A stretch of 46,000 nucleotides of DNA from Cristatella mucedo (Eukaryota > Bryozoa > Phylactolaemata > Cristatellidae): contig WPIO01000057.1 of the NCBI GenBank assembly GCA_009760855.2, forward strand, positions 485,001 to 531,000, written 5' to 3'. The translations under genes and the position numbers were made by a program. This document shows positions 22,655 to 35,038 of the stretch, one piece after another (position 1 is the first letter of the stretch; every line of letters starts with the position of its first letter). Under the pieces are notes generated by a model. It did no database searches. It was not told the DNA's origin and saw only the letters and a list, made by a program, of their open reading frames with translations.

Positions 22655-23225
22655 TCACCTAAACAAGGCTAGTGCAAGAGTATAAAGTGACATAAAAGTG
22701 AGCGAAAAACCTTGGCTTCGTACGCTTCTTGATGGGAGAGGCTAGTCTAGGTTGCTGATAAGAGGTGCAACGTGGCAATTGTAAATTCACAACAGGGAAG
22801 CCAATCTTCAGAGCTTTGCATCCAGTGGAAGAGCCTTATTGCACAGCTCGGGAATTGGTGAGTTACGGAAGTGGAGATGGAATGTTACAAATGCATGAAC
22901 AAACAATAAGATGGGAATCCTGTCTCAGCAGCTCCGAACTATTACGATGATACGTGCTTGAAAGAAAGACGACGACTTCGGAGCTGATGCAGTCTTCCGA
23001 CTCTAACTCAAAGCCGACATAGTCGTCTTGTGGTAGGTCGCTTTGGTACGCAACCATACAAATGCCGGTATGGTACAGCAGGCCTAATCCTTTTTGAAGA
23101 ATAGCTTTTCCATTTCCTGACACAAGGTTTGTCAACAGCTAGTAGGTTGGTTTTATCATTATTCATGGGAAGGTTTGATGCCCTCCAAGTGCGAATGCCA
23201 GTAGTACAACCAGCCCAAGGAACCG
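22655..23225 (-). mobile_element. Old LINE A fragment, minus strand
   Basis: Heavily diverged. Landmarks on the minus strand are GIRTWRASNLPMNNDKTN (near 23150-23210), the NLVSGNGK region, and an end near 'cactttatactcttgc'. Many stops. Confidence 0.75.
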
Positions 23226-23552
23226 ATGCCTGTGAATAAGAGTGCAGTAGGGCATACCCTATGACCTTTCTCTACTCTTGTGTTTCAGGGAGACATTGAA
23301 ATCCGTTTCGTGAAGCTACCTCAGGCTAAAACAAGATGGCCGAAGAGCTTAAAAGAGCCATTGAGTTGAAGTAAGTGTCCAGATGCAGGAGTGTTGTCCT
23401 GTACCATGTGTATCTGCTACTGGATACTCAAAAGAGCAGTGCTAGATACTATCATAGCTTCAAAGCACTCATTTAAGTTCGAGCGGATAACTAACTTCAT
23501 CTTCAGCCACCGGACTACGCCTGTGTGCAGTTTAGCCTGGATTAATGAGATG
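23226..23552. other. No recognised feature
   Basis: Unrecognised spacer between two LINE A copies. Confidence 0.5.
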
Positions 23553-23586
23553 GAAAGCACTTGATATGCACATATCAAGTGCTTTC
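23553..23586. repeat. Perfect 16-bp inverted repeat at a LINE 5' junction
   Basis: Arms GAAAGCACTTGATATG and CATATCAAGTGCTTTC with a CA centre. It directly abuts the first base of the LINE A copy at 23587. Confidence 0.93.
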
Positions 23587-24505
23587 AAACTGGGGTGTCA
23601 TGGCATTACTGAGATTGTTACGCTCAAAATTGGCTCTGCCAGCATATCTCCTGATGAATCAGCTGAAAATCTAGATGTCCTGTTCCAAAGTGACCTCTCG
23701 TTAGACGACCACATCAGCTCCACAATCAAGTCTGCCTACATTCAGCTACGCAACATTGCTAAAATTCGGGCTACTTTAGATAAGGATACCACGTCTAAGT
23801 TGGTCCCTGCATTTGTGACATCCTGTCTTGACTTCTGTAACTCACTGCTTGCTGGCCTACCAGCATGTGCAACCAGACGATTGCAGCTGGTGCAAAACTC
23901 TCCAGCTAGGCTTGTCTGTCGTGAGCGTTGCAGTTGCCACATCACACCACTTCTTGCCGAATTGCACTGGCTGCCAGTCAAGCAACGGATTGACTTTAAG
24001 GTTTTGTCGCTCACTTTAAGGTCACTTCATTCTTTGGCTCCAGCCTATCTCTCAGATCTCCTCCCCCATCAGGCCAAGTATCCTACCACCCGCTTTTAGG
24101 AATCCAACAGCCTACAAATAACTCGTACAAACCTCAAATCCTTTGGAGACCGTGTTAGTTCGAATGCTCCCAAAGCCTGGAACTCCCTCCCGACCTGCGT
24201 CAGAACATCCCCTGACCTGACCACATTTAAAAAGAACTTAAAAACACACTTAATTAGTGCTAGGGGGTCCCTGTGCTTTTTTCTTTATGTGCTTATGCAT
24301 GCTTGCACTGTGCATGCTGCTACTAACCACTCTTCCAAGGTGCACCTGTGCATGTCACCCCTAACCATGTTACTCATGTTGTTTATCAAGCATGATATTA
24401 CTCATCATTCAATCGTATTTCCCTTTGCAGCAAATGAAAAGCGCCTAGAAAAAGAATGAGCTGTCTGAGGGTGCTTTATCAAGCTCATTATCATTATTAT
24501 TATTA
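23587..24505 (+). mobile_element. LINE A copy, 5'-truncated
   Basis: Encodes GSASISPDESAENLDVLFQS, AYIQLRNIAKIRATLDKDTT, CLDFCNSLLAGLPA and LAPAYLSDLLPHQ up to a stop near 24099. A diverged end of ORF2, the 3' UTR, stem-loop and (ATT)n follow. Truncated at the same base as the inverted copy ending at 26643. Confidence 0.93.
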
Positions 24506-24539
24506 CTTACTGTAGACGTTGCCGGCATAGATGGATACC

Positions 24540-24920
<381 letters not shown>

Positions 24921-25719
24921 TCACGTCCCAGCCATCTGTTTATTGGCATGCACATGGCTTGTTTTCGCACCGTGCCTGCAGATTTAACAGCCACATGCCA
25001 TTGTCTATGCCGATACGTTCGACAGTGGGAAGCAGGTTAGGTGGATAAGTAGATAGATAACTCGATTGACAGGGCTCACCCACCACGGGCCATTGTCATG
25101 CTCTGAACTCCCCCCCCCCCCCCCCCGACAGCAGGCAGCAGCCAGGTTAAATCGATGGGCAGGACTCGAGTGCTATTTTTCACTTGTCAGCCAGTCATCA
25201 GCCGCAAGCCGCAAGTCATAGTCCAGCCCTAAACCTCTCCACATCGGTCTGCAGCATAGGTGAATGGATGCCTCCAAGACCCTTCGTTCTAGGCCACCTT
25301 TTCTTGTACACAGCACTGGACACTTGGTTTTTTACTCAAAGGAATTGCGGCCCGATGAGCCGTTGCTTTAAACTATTGACGCAGTACTGCTGTTCCATGG
25401 TTTAATACATCTCCTGTTTGAGGAAGCAGGATGGAGCCACCATGTAGACATAGTTGGCTATGCTTCCGTTCGACTTGCAGTGAAAGCACCCAAGCCACAT
25501 TTCCGGTCGAGATTCTTCATCCACGCATACAAAATCTCAAGATTAAGGGACTATGCCACCAGCGACTTTAGTCCTAGGGCTTCTTTCAGCCATATCACAA
25601 AATACTGAAGATGTCACATTAGAGTCTGCTTCACATCGCTTTAGTAAGGGCGGTGTGTCCATGGCTGCTGCATATACCAGCAGAGTCTACTTGTGGAATT
25701 GTCTTGCGAGCAACGTGGT
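24921..25719. other. Unrecognised DNA with poly-C run
   Basis: No gene or repeat family. A run of 17 C lies at 25110-25126. Confidence 0.5.
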
Positions 25720-26643
25720 TGCAATAATAATAATAATGCACTTGATAAAGTGCCGTCAGACAACTCATCCTCTTTCTAGACACTTTACATTTGCAGCAAA
25801 GAGGAAACGAGATTGAATGATGAGTAATATCATGCTTGATAAACAACATGAACATGGTTAGGGGTGGCATGCACAGGGTCAGCATGCAAATGTGGTTAGT
25901 GACAGCAAGCACAGTGTCATCATGAATAAGCACATGAAGGACGAATCACAGGGACCCACTAAATGCTGTCCTGAATAGGTGTTTTTAAGCTCTTTTTAAA
26001 TGCGGTCAAGTCAGGGGATGTCCTGACGCAAGTCGGGAGTGAGTTCCAGGCTTTGGGAGCATACGAACTAAATGCACGGTCTCCAAAGGATTTGAGGTTT
26101 GTACGAGGTATTGGTAGACTGTTGGATTCCGAAAAGCGGGTGGTACGATGCTTGGCCTGGTGGGTGAGGAGATCTGAGAGATAGGCTGGAGCCAAAGAAT
26201 GAAGTGATCTAAAAGTGATCGTCAAAACCTTGAGGTCGATCCGTTGCTTGACTGGTAGCCAGTGCAGGTCGGCAAGAAGTGGTGTGATGTGGCAACTGCG
26301 ACGCTCACGACAGACAAGCTTAGCTGCAGATTTTTGCTCCAGCTGCAATCGTCTGGTTGCACATGCCGGTAGGCCAGCAAGCAGTGAGTTACAGAAGTCA
26401 AGACAGGATGTCACAAATGCAGGGACCAACTTAGACGTGGTATCCTTATCTAAAGTAGCCCGAATTTTAGCAATGTTGCGTAGCTGAATGTAGGCAGACT
26501 TGATTGTGGAGCTGATGTGGTCGTCTAACGAGAGGTCACTTTGGAACAGGACATCTAGATTTTCAGCTGATTCATCAGGAGATATGCTGGCAGAGCCAAT
26601 TTTGAGCGTAACAATCTCACTAATGCCATGACACCCCAGTTTT
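25720..26643 (-). mobile_element. LINE A copy, 5'-truncated, minus strand
   Basis: Complete 3' end and ORF2 C-terminus: 25959-26429 reads LDFCNSLLAGLPACATRRLQ, LHWLPVKQRIDLKVLTITFR and SFGDRAFSSYAPKAWNSLP. It shares with 23587-24505 the private start 'aaactggggtgtcatggcat'. The C-terminal frame is still open, so it is a fairly young copy. Confidence 0.93.
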
Positions 26644-27014
26644 CAGGGAGTTTCCCGAAATTACATCAAGTCACCATTCAACGAACTAAGAAACTGGCCT
26701 GCTGCTGTGGGAGTTGACTGCCATGAACTGGCTTTGTCGGTATGAACTCATTCTTACAACATACTATTCTCACAGATATGCAATTAAGTAGAATTAAAAG
26801 CCTGTCGCCTTACAACTTACAGTATGCAGTTTTGAGTGAATTAACTGACGCTAATTCCTATCCAGTTGATATATTCAAATATCCCTTTTTAACAAAACCA
26901 AACGGAATACCGTCATCCCAGATAGCCAGATTTCGGTGAAATTTCGCAGTTGATCTGCTTGAATGGCATCATTTCTTCATGTGCGTAAATGCCTAGCCAT
27001 AGACGCTCTGGTTT
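26644..27014. other. No recognised feature
   Basis: A 65-codon frame (26742-26939) has no domain. Nothing else. Confidence 0.5.
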
Positions 27015-27125
27015 TCCCGGGCCTTTGACCACCAAGGTCAAGGTAGTGGAATCGAGCCATGTGGCACATGTAAAGCACCTGGATAGAGATTATGTTCTCT
27101 TAGAGTAAATGAATTGAATACGAAT
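27015..27125 (+). mobile_element. SINE-2, 5'-truncated
   Basis: 'gaccaccaaggtcaaggtag' and 'gaatcgagcc' (B-box region), then 'catgtaaagcacctggatag', 'agattatgttctctta' and an AT-rich tail. Confidence 0.7.
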
Positions 27126-27403
27126 TAATTATATTTCGCTATTTTTATTGTTATGTGCAGGCGTCGAATGGCTTAGCTCGGAACGAGGGTGAAGAATATT
27201 TTGGCAGCCTTAGCGCTAGCACCAGGTCTTTATAGTGTGAACGATAAAATAAATTGTCGGCAATCCGCAGCCAATTTCTCTTTTGTTCTCGGCGACGACC
27301 TTAAAATAGTTAAGCTTCGGCTATATCCACAAGCAAATATATTTCAGATAGGATACGGGTGACAGCAGCACTCTAACGTTGTCAGTGACGCTCTTTTAAT
27401 CAT
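27126..27403. other. No recognised feature
   Basis: AT-rich spacer. I see nothing in it. Confidence 0.5.
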
Positions 27404-27573
27404 ATAAAAATGCTGGCTGATTTAACAGCGTCCTTTTTATAGCGACAAGAGAGCCTTGATGGCGGTCACTACCACTTGCAGTGGCAACACAGGGTTACCT
27501 ACCGCAGGATTCAAACCCACGACCTTGGGATCGAGGTCGTGAAAAGAAACCACCTTACCCATCACGGTTCGCC
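27404..27573 (-). mobile_element. SINE-1, minus strand
   Basis: The minus strand carries 'cgtgatgggtaaggtggttt', B-box-like GGTTTGAATCC, 'aagtggtagtgaccgcc', 'aaggctctcttgtcgctat', 'gctgttaaatcagcc' and a T-run. It is the best-preserved SINE-1 body in the window and lies 200 bp upstream of LOX exon 1. Confidence 0.82.
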
Positions 27574-27772
27574 ATTACTGATTACGGAACTTATTTTTAA
27601 TATTAGCGGCCCGTGCACCTGTCGCTGCCCTGAGGTACATAAGAGATGTCCAACCACAAGCAAAGGCTACTAAACCACGGCTACATGACACAAAGCCAAT
27701 AACATGGACTGAGAAATATTTTCATGTCCGCTTGGCCTGCCGTGCAGCTCTGATTATGCAATCGCATTTTAG

Positions 27773-27933
27773 GAATGTTATACTTACTTCGGACGCCGAT
27801 TACTACATCCGACTTGTTGGTTTGAGTCTGAATGACGTGGGTCCAGCCTATGCAACGAAATTTATTGTCTTGGCTTCTGTCAGTGACCTTGGTGGTTCAG
27901 GAACTCGGTCAAAGGTGGATCTCACTTTGAATG
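27773..27933 (+). CDS. LOX exon 1 found: first half of PLAT domain
   Basis: The acceptor ttttag ends at 27772 and the donor is aatg|gtaagt (27934). Frame starts at 27774. The translated exon contains ...YATKFIVLASVSDLG followed by GSGTRSKVDLTLNG. This is the PLAT pattern of a beta strand, then S-D-x-x-G-x-G-T, then alternating hydrophobics and x-L-x-G. The exon ends in phase 1 (the g of a Gly codon) and the next exon supplies ga, giving GGA. About 18 residues precede the PLAT strand, so the protein has an N-terminal extension whose start lies further upstream. The nearest upstream sequence is a SINE-1 copy about 200 bp away. Confidence 0.85.
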
Positions 27934-29662
27934 GTAAGTCTGGCATTTAGTTTTGTTTTGAGATTATACCTGAGCTATTTGCATAAACTATGTACAGAAA
28001 TCTGCAGTGGCTACAGCAGCATATTCTATTGATTTAGCCACGAATTTTTTTAAGAGGCTTCCAGTAGGGGGCTATGGCCGTGACCTTGCCCGAGGCAGAC
28101 AGCCATAGCGAGGAGAAACCGCCAAATTAGTGTGTGCAGTGCACCCGACTTGGAGATATATACCAGCGTGGCACCCAAACGCTAAGTCCGAGATGTTCCC
28201 TGCTATTCATTTTCTAGACTATAAGCATTTGTGTCTGGTCATACCCAGACTCACTTCTCAGCGGCAACAAAGTATGTCAGTGCCACCATCGTCGTCACAC
28301 GGGTGCTGTAACATGAAATTCTTTGTTGCAGCCGCTCTCGATGGGAAAACTGCTCAGGTTCGAGAGCAGATATGCTAAGTAGGGCTGCTGAATCACACGC
28401 TATTGCTTACGTATTACCACGCGTATTGCTGCGTTCTAAACAGATCGGCATAGCGTCTCTTTTTGCAGATGCATTAGGAGCGGCTACTGGCTTCTTGTGG
28501 GCTGTAGAGGGTGGTACATCGAAGGTTCACAGGTTCAAAGATGTTTCTGCAGAGCGGCTCTACCGGCGTGTAGCTGCTGTTTAAGTACTGCTAGTGCGGT
28601 TCCGCGTTCGGGCATTCAGCGAGCACGGTCAGGGTCGGTCTCCTGTGTGTGGAGGCTATCGTACTCAAGGTAATGCGACCGTATTTCAGGAGGCTTAAAA
28701 CAACCGGTCACCTTTAGAAAAGTCAAAAGAGCGTAAACTTTGATGGACAATCAAATACTCCAAAGTGGTTACAAATTACTTTTACGAGAAGTAGAGCTAA
28801 AGAGCAGTCCTCTAAAGGGGGCTGAGTAGGCAGCCTGCAGCTTTAAATCACTTCTCCAGACGTTACCTACCAAAGCTTTTTAGATCTTTGGTTCCAGATC
28901 TTTGACTTTGGGCGGCTTTATTGCAGCAAGGTGCAGCTAAACACTTTTTAAATTTCAGGAGCCCGTTATATTGTAGATGACGCTTTCTGAGGAATCCGGT
29001 TGCAGCTTCAACAGCGTCGGTATTTAGACTCCCCGAACGATTGGGAGATAAACGCTACTTTAGATGGGGTGAGGAGTTGGTAGATCGCCGTAGAATAGCA
29101 GTTAGTTTACGAATAAACAAAGAAGCTCATGCTGGAGGTTGATAAAGAAGTGACAGTGCGACCCAAACTGGCTCACAGCGAAGGCACGATGACATTTATC
29201 CGTGATCACCCTGGGACTTCCTTGCTTCTCTGTACAGCTTGGAGATGCCAAGAGCTGCATTTTTTGCACGAATCCCTAATAGAGCCCTGGGAAAACTTAA
29301 TCTCTATCCTGGTGTTTTACAACTCGCTACAAGAAAATCAATAACCTGCAATTGGTGCCATGCATGGTATAGTGTACAGACTGGCAAGCAAGAGTAAATA
29401 AATATCTTTCTTAGGGCATCATAAAATGAAAATGCAAGAAAACGGGCAACTTGTTAGCAAGACTAATAGTTTGCACCGAATCGTGCAAATGTTAGCGTGC
29501 CAAATATTCGAAACAAAGCAAACAAGGTAACTGGGACGAAGAAAAAGCTAACCAAGGCCATGGCCCAGGCAGGCGTTTCTTCAGCAGAGACCGGCATGCT
29601 AAAAACTGATTGCAGGTTGTAATAGTGGCTGAAAACGAGTTCCTTACTATGGGCGAATACTA
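27934..29662. other. LOX intron 1, first part
   Basis: No exon or repeat family recognised, except an inverted SINE-2/LINE A-type tail scrap at about 29278-29325. Frames at 28130-28584 have no domain; a splice-like 'tttttgcag' precedes 28470 but without a convincing exon. Confidence 0.5.
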
Positions 29663-29696
29663 CTTGTATGTATGTATATATACATGTATGTATGTA

Positions 29697-29727
<31 letters not shown>

Positions 29728-29805
29728 ATGTATGTATGCATGTATGTGTGTATGTATGTATGTATGTATGAATGTATGTATGAATGTATGTATTTATGCA
29801 TGCAT
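29663..29805. repeat. (TATG)n/(TG)n microsatellite at a LINE B tail
   Basis: TATG repeats with a TG core. On the minus strand this is (ACAT)n and directly continues the 3' end of the family B LINE at 29810. Confidence 0.95.
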
Positions 29806-29809
29806 GTTT

Positions 29810-32150
29810 CACCATCTGTAACTCCACAAAGAAATAAAGACTATGTGGGTGTTACGCAAGAGAGTTTCGTAAAGCGCACTCACAGCATTCGGTACGCATT
29901 CGGTAGCCAACAGACTTCATCTCACGCAACAAAGAGAAAGTGGGAAGCATAGCAGAGTCAGGAGAGCAGTTGAGGTAGTGAGTAGCATGGAAGTAGCAGC
30001 TCAGAACCGCTGAAAAGGATGAGCCATAGTCGGCAGCAGCAGACTAGCTGTCGTTGCATAAGAATTGTGGAAGCGAGTTCCACAGTCGCACAAGACCTTC
30101 AGAGCTAAAGCTTCTGTCGCCAACGGTCTTTAAGCAGAGGAATCAAACAGTTAATTTATTGTCCAAACTGGATCTGAGGGCGTGGAGAGGCTGGCAGTGG
30201 TGCAGCAGTTCAGCTAGGTTCAAAGGAACCAAGCCGTGGCCTTGGCCTTGTGGGTCAGCGTACGAACTTTGCTCTGTATCCGTTGCCCAATCGGCATCCA
30301 TCCTAGCTCTATTAGCAAAGGAAACACGTGCTCAAACCTCTGGGACTTGAAGACTAGCCTTGCAGCCTTATTCAAAGCCAGCTGCAGTGGCCTAGTTGCT
30401 TTCTTTGGTAGCCCAGCCACAAGGGAGTTACAATAGTCAAGCTGAGACAGAACTAAGGAGCTAGTAAAATTGTTTGCAAGCCGCTGTAGAAGACAGCTCT
30501 TTTTAATTGGATAGGGATCGGACGTGATAGCTAGCTGTAGATGTAGTCTTCTGAATGAAGCTTTTAAATTTTAGGCAGCTTTCGAAAATGAAACCTAAAT
30601 TTCGAGTACGTGGTAGTGGTCGCACTACAGCATCACTTATTAGAAGAGCAAAGTTACAGCAGATTTCGACGGTTTGATTGTCAAATCCACTAGAGTATCG
30701 TCCGCATAAAAGTGATATCCTATTCCATAGACCTTAATCACTTTTCCCAGAGGTTGAATATAAACGCAGAGCAGCAAGGGACCAATGACGGACGCTTGAG
30801 GGACTCCATCTGTGACTCGTCTTGTGGGTGAGACCTGACCCCCCACACGACACGGATTGAACACGATCAGATAAGGACGATTTAAACCTCGCCAGTGCCT
30901 CGTCTGCCAGACCGAACGCTGTTCTCAATCGTTAAAGTAGAAAATCGTGATCATTAGTGTCAAAGGCAGCTGAGACAGATCTAGCAGAGCTAGGGCAGTG
31001 ACATTCCCGTCATCATCGCCACTTGGAATGTCATTGTTTTCACGGAGGAGAGCAGTTTCAGTGGAGTGCTGCCTCTTGAACCCTGATTGAAATGTTTCTG
31101 ACTTTCCATTATTTTTAATATATTCAACCAGCTGCTTAGCAACAATTCTTTCAAGAATCTTTGACGAGAAAAGAAGAAGGGAAACTGGGTGACAGTATTT
31201 AAGGACTACTGTCTCTAATCCAGGCTTTTTAAGTACGGGTCTAACGATTGCCCATTTGAATGACTTGGGCGCGACCCTTTTTACCAAAGAAAATCTTTTA
31301 AATTGACTAGATCTGCATCCGATCCCGATTTCTTGAAACGACATTCAAGCCTGCTTTTGAAATTTCTTTGTAAATTGAAAGGAATCTCTACGACTCTGTA
31401 CATGGATAGAATGAATGGAGCGTGCTTATCAAGAGCATTCCCGAGTGCCATGTTCACTGCATCAGTGAGGGTATTGAGGCTGTCGGTCGATTCTGGGTGC
31501 AGATAAAGAAGACCTGCACCACAAACAGATTTAAAAAAATTGTCTTTATATCAATGCTTTGTAAGTCGCGTCGCTTGACAATTTCGACATTACCCTGTAC
31601 ATACAAGGGAGCAGGAACAGATAATGATCCGAGATGGTCAGCGGGCACACCATAAGGTTAGTGGGAAGACATTCTTAGTGATCGCGAGATCTAGAATATG
31701 ACCACGGACGTGGGTGGTATGATTAACGTGGACAAAACCAAAATTCTCCAGTCAAAAAATGAGCGGACCTGGCTGTGGCTAGGGTTTTCAACGTGAATAT
31801 TGAAATCTCCTGAAATCAGTAACAGCCTGTCACACACAAATATTTTAGCGAGGAACCCTGAAAAATTCCTCTATAAACAAGTTTAGACAGCCGGAGGAGG
31901 TCGGTATATCACAACAGTGAGAGGCATTGTCTTTGATGACGACCTGACTGCAACTGATTCAAATGATGACCCATGCGAAAAACTGCACATCATATAACCA
32001 AACGATTCACGAACAACAATCTGTAGGCTCCTTCACCACCAGGTTTTAATTTAGTGCGACAAATTAGAATGTGACGAGGCACTGAGGACTAGGTAGTTCG
32101 GGGGTGAATGGCACAAGCAAGGAGGGCGAGTAGGTACGCCGGCAACGCGA
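29810..32150 (-). mobile_element. LINE family B, long but inactivated copy
   Basis: It lies in LOX intron 1, opposite to the gene. From the 5' side on the minus strand: endonuclease remnants (VIYRPP near 31900; LLISGDFNIHVEN near 31800; CADHLGS-like near 31640), then FKWAIVRPVLKKPGLET, ILERIVAKQLVEYIKNNGKS, FQSGFKRQHSTETALL and VTALALLDLSQ. These are followed by the RT block with GYHFYADDT (30640-30864), RLVFKSQRFEHVFPLLIELG and the family B 3' UTR. Several frameshifts and stops break it, so it encodes no working enzyme. Confidence 0.88.
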
Positions 32151-32230
32151 TTTTAGCTACCTGTGAGCGTGAGACACAATATCTGTAAATCGATTCAATG
32201 CTTAATTGGGAGCCAGTGATACTCAGACGC
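32151..32230 (-). mobile_element. Short L2-type fragment
   Basis: The minus strand reads YHWLPIKHxIDLQILCLTLTG, resembling the LHWLPVKQRIDFKVL motif of LINE ORF2 C-termini. It belongs to a different copy from the one next to it. Confidence 0.5.
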
Positions 32231-32600
32231 GAGCTGTGCAGCTACACTGCGGACTTCAGACCAGACGAGACGCTCTGAGCTTTTCCTTATTATCTTATCT
32301 TATTATTATCTTATTGTCTATCTTATTATATTATCTAATTTGCATTTCAAAGAGAAAAAAAGCGCCATTCGGGTTGTGCTGGTTTTAGATTGAGTTCGAT
32401 ATATTTTCCCACCAAACCTAGCGCAATTGTGGTTGACCCAGGAGGATGCTATCAGATTTTCTCGGTTTTAGTCGTGGCAAGCAAATGGTGTGCTAGGTAA
32501 CAGTCGCGCCGTCTATTTTTGTTCACACTCCTAGCGGTAAATGAACAGCAGCAATCTGCACTAATGCTACTGCGAGCTGCGGCCCTTTCACCCCTTGTAG
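32231..32600. other. LOX intron 1, last part
   Basis: TTAT-rich stretch at about 32285-32340. No other feature before the exon 2 acceptor. Confidence 0.5.
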
Positions 32601-32861
32601 GAACCAAAGGTTCGAGCGATCCTCTTACTATTAACGATATTATGGCCTTCAAACTGCGATCCGGAGAGACGAGCATCAATGTCTTTGATCAGCGGGACCT
32701 GGGAGAACTCCTGACCGTCGACATCCAGCTGCATCCTCCAATTGTCGCCGAGAGACTTCACCTTCAATTCATTGTGGTGGTGGATGTAAATAAGAAGAAG
32801 GTGTACATTTTCCCATGCTATAGCTGGATTGCTAACCAGAAGACACTTCGGACCGCAACAG
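32601..32861 (+). CDS. LOX exon 2: second half of PLAT domain
   Basis: The acceptor is ccccttgtag|ga and the donor acag|gtagga. Completed by the last base of exon 1, the reading runs G-TKGSSDPLTINDIM, then F-RDLGELLTVDIQLHPP, then VDVNKKKVYIFPCYSWIA. The hallmarks of the LOX PLAT domain are in order: GTkG, DLGeL, a beta strand before the V-x-V-D turn, and the closing FPC..W motif that hands over to the catalytic domain. The exon is 261 nt and keeps phase 1 at both ends. In mammalian LOX genes this region is usually spread over more, smaller exons. Confidence 0.92.
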
Positions 32862-33329
32862 GTAGGAAGCAATAGGGCTAGAGTTTAAGCTCCGAGCTCG
32901 ACGATTTGGATGTGCTTCATGGGTTTTAAAAAAAAACAACATTTGCCAACAAAGTCCCCTACGATTCAATTGACAGCCATGTGAATCCAATCTCTACTTT
33001 TTTGCATGGTCGTCATCTCGAAAGATAAAGTTTCTTAATTTTTTTGATTTTGTGCCGTCCCAGGATGGTAGGGAGCTTGAGGGTTGGCAGAGGCTAAAAA
33101 TGGTACAATATTTGTGTTACGCCCTAATAGAAATAAATCTCTTAATCCCATCGAACTTTAAATATTCCGGAAAGCAGGTATGTCAATCAGTTAATCATAC
33201 TATGCCCAGTGTCAGCAGGCACGTGTGCACAAAGGTCAATCGAGTGGGCGGTGGAAATTCAGTAAGGAATTTGTAGGTTTCTATTTTTCATCAAATCGAG
33301 GAGATCGTTACGCCAGTAGGTAGTGATTT
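32862..33329. other. LOX intron 2, first part
   Basis: Nothing recognised. Confidence 0.5.
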
Positions 33330-33830
33330 CCTTGCTTCCGTAGCCTACGAACAGAAGAACTTGGTGTGCAATGTTCAAATGACTAAATGTTCGTTTGAGA
33401 CACAGCTCGATGATTTGAGTTTGAAGAGCTGGTGGTGTGACGCTACGTCTGTAGGCGGTATTTCGGAAGGTAGGCCTGAGCAAGGGAACGATGGGACCTG
33501 AAAGGAAGTGAGAGAACAAAACATGTAGTCGACGGGCTGCTTGATTGGGAGCCAGCGAAGGCCGGCGAGAGGCGTTTCAGTGTGGTACTTACCAATTGTA
33601 TGACAGAGAAGCATGCGAGCTTTGCACCGGCTGAATACACCGTGTGCTAATAACAAGCTCATAGTGGGACAATGCCAATGCAACACTGGCAGGTGGAAGG
33701 TCACACATGGTGCTAGCAGGTAGTAATTAGCCCATGTCAGCCGCATCCGGTTGCACCAGAGTCTTGGTCGGCATCCAGACTGTGACCGCGTATCCAAGAT
33801 ACCTCTTAAATCGAGAGGAGCATTCCTTTG
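33330..33830 (-). mobile_element. L2-type LINE fragment in LOX intron 2
   Basis: The minus-strand frame 33375-33797 contains LLCHTIGKYHTETPLAGLRW, LPIKQPVDYMFCSLT and, in a shifted frame, SLAQAYLPKY. This is the ORF2 C-terminal region of an L2-group element, diverged from both A and B. Confidence 0.72.
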
Positions 33831-34641
33831 AACTGGCGGTCAGCTCCGAAAATGTCTGCTGCAAAGGATGTTCTACGTCGTTAAAGAATCCTACCTAGAC
33901 CACTACTGGGCACTGGTTCGGTAGTCTTAGTGAAATGCAAATTTTACTCTAGTTATTACTTGTAAAAAGAAAATTGTGGAGCAAGCCGAAGGAGCGTGTG
34001 AAAGAAATACCATTCTTTCATGTGGAACTCTGGATGTTGGATGCTGGCTGGATGCTGGAAAATCAATCCCATCTGTGGTTTGGCCGAAACCTCTGCAGGC
34101 AAATATGTAGCATTCTTTGGCTACCCCACTTACTTGCTGCCCCATCTGCAAGATCAGCTCACTGCAGGTCAGTCACGCCCGACCCTAAATCCGACTTGCA
34201 GTGGCAAGCAAAGGACCCACTATCCCTGCCAGACCAGCGTGGAGAATGGAGAAAGGTCCGATCAGGCCGACGGGTGGCAGAGAAGAAAGCGTCTGCTTTG
34301 CCATAGCAACCTTGTGGATAGCGTCTTCTGTTTCTATGTAATCGAGTTCAGCTGAGAGTTGGAACTTGCTCAATTTAATGTGCACAGAGCCAAGCATGCA
34401 GCAGCACTATCCGCTGTCCGTCCAGAGGCAAATCCGATGTATCAAAGTCTGAGAGCGAACGCTTATCTATTCAGTCGTGTGGTGCAGTTGCTTCGGTCTG
34501 GTGAATCGCCTATTCCCAATTGGCCATTTCCCTCAATGTCGGGGTCTTGAGTTGGTACATTATATTCCCTCGGGCTGCATAGACAATGTAAAGCTGTCAC
34601 GTGGCATTCCTTAATTAATGCTTTATCTGCCATCTTTTCAG
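33831..34641. other. LOX intron 2, last part
   Basis: Two overlapping frames (33974-34355) have no domain. No repeat family identified. Confidence 0.45.
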
Positions 34642-34935
34642 CCTCCCTCATTTTTAATGAGACCAACTCCAAGCTGCTGGAGCAGAGGCTGTCTGAATTG
34701 AAAGAGCGGCAAAAGGAATTCATATGGGGAGCAAACGAAAGATATGCCGGCTTTCCGGGCTATACCGATGCAGAGAGAAGCGAGGATGTTCCACTGAATG
34801 TTCAATTTGCCGATGTTGACAAGTTCAGCTTCAAAGGTGCCGTTCAACAAGCTGCCTTACAATTTCAATTTCAAGCTATCGCTACAAAAAAGGAAGCCAT
34901 CCCAGATTTCGAAGGATTCCTAGCCATGGCTAAAG
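34642..34935 (+). CDS. LOX exon 3: linker and start of catalytic domain
   Basis: A good polypyrimidine tract and acceptor (catcttttcag|cc) lie before 34642; the donor is aaag|gtaatg. The translation includes ...LSELKERQKEFIWG, RYAGFPGY, then DVPLNVQF and IPDFEGFLAM. This follows the LOX pattern after the PLAT domain: a charged helix with R-Q-x-x-Y/F-x-W, then GFP, D-L/V-P-x-x-x-x-F, and the acidic FxxF/Y helix. Phase 1 matches both neighbours. There are no frame breaks. Confidence 0.92.
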
Positions 34936-35038
34936 GTAATGCCACCAGCGTGACGTCGTCCACGACGCGACGACTAACGTTTTCGGGCAGCGCGACAGCA
35001 GTGAATTATGCTATCTATAAGTTTGAGTTATTCGACAG

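Noticed and set aside
30054-30436. Plus-strand frames in LOX intron 1
   Set aside because: They are antisense shadows of the family B LINE coding region on the minus strand.
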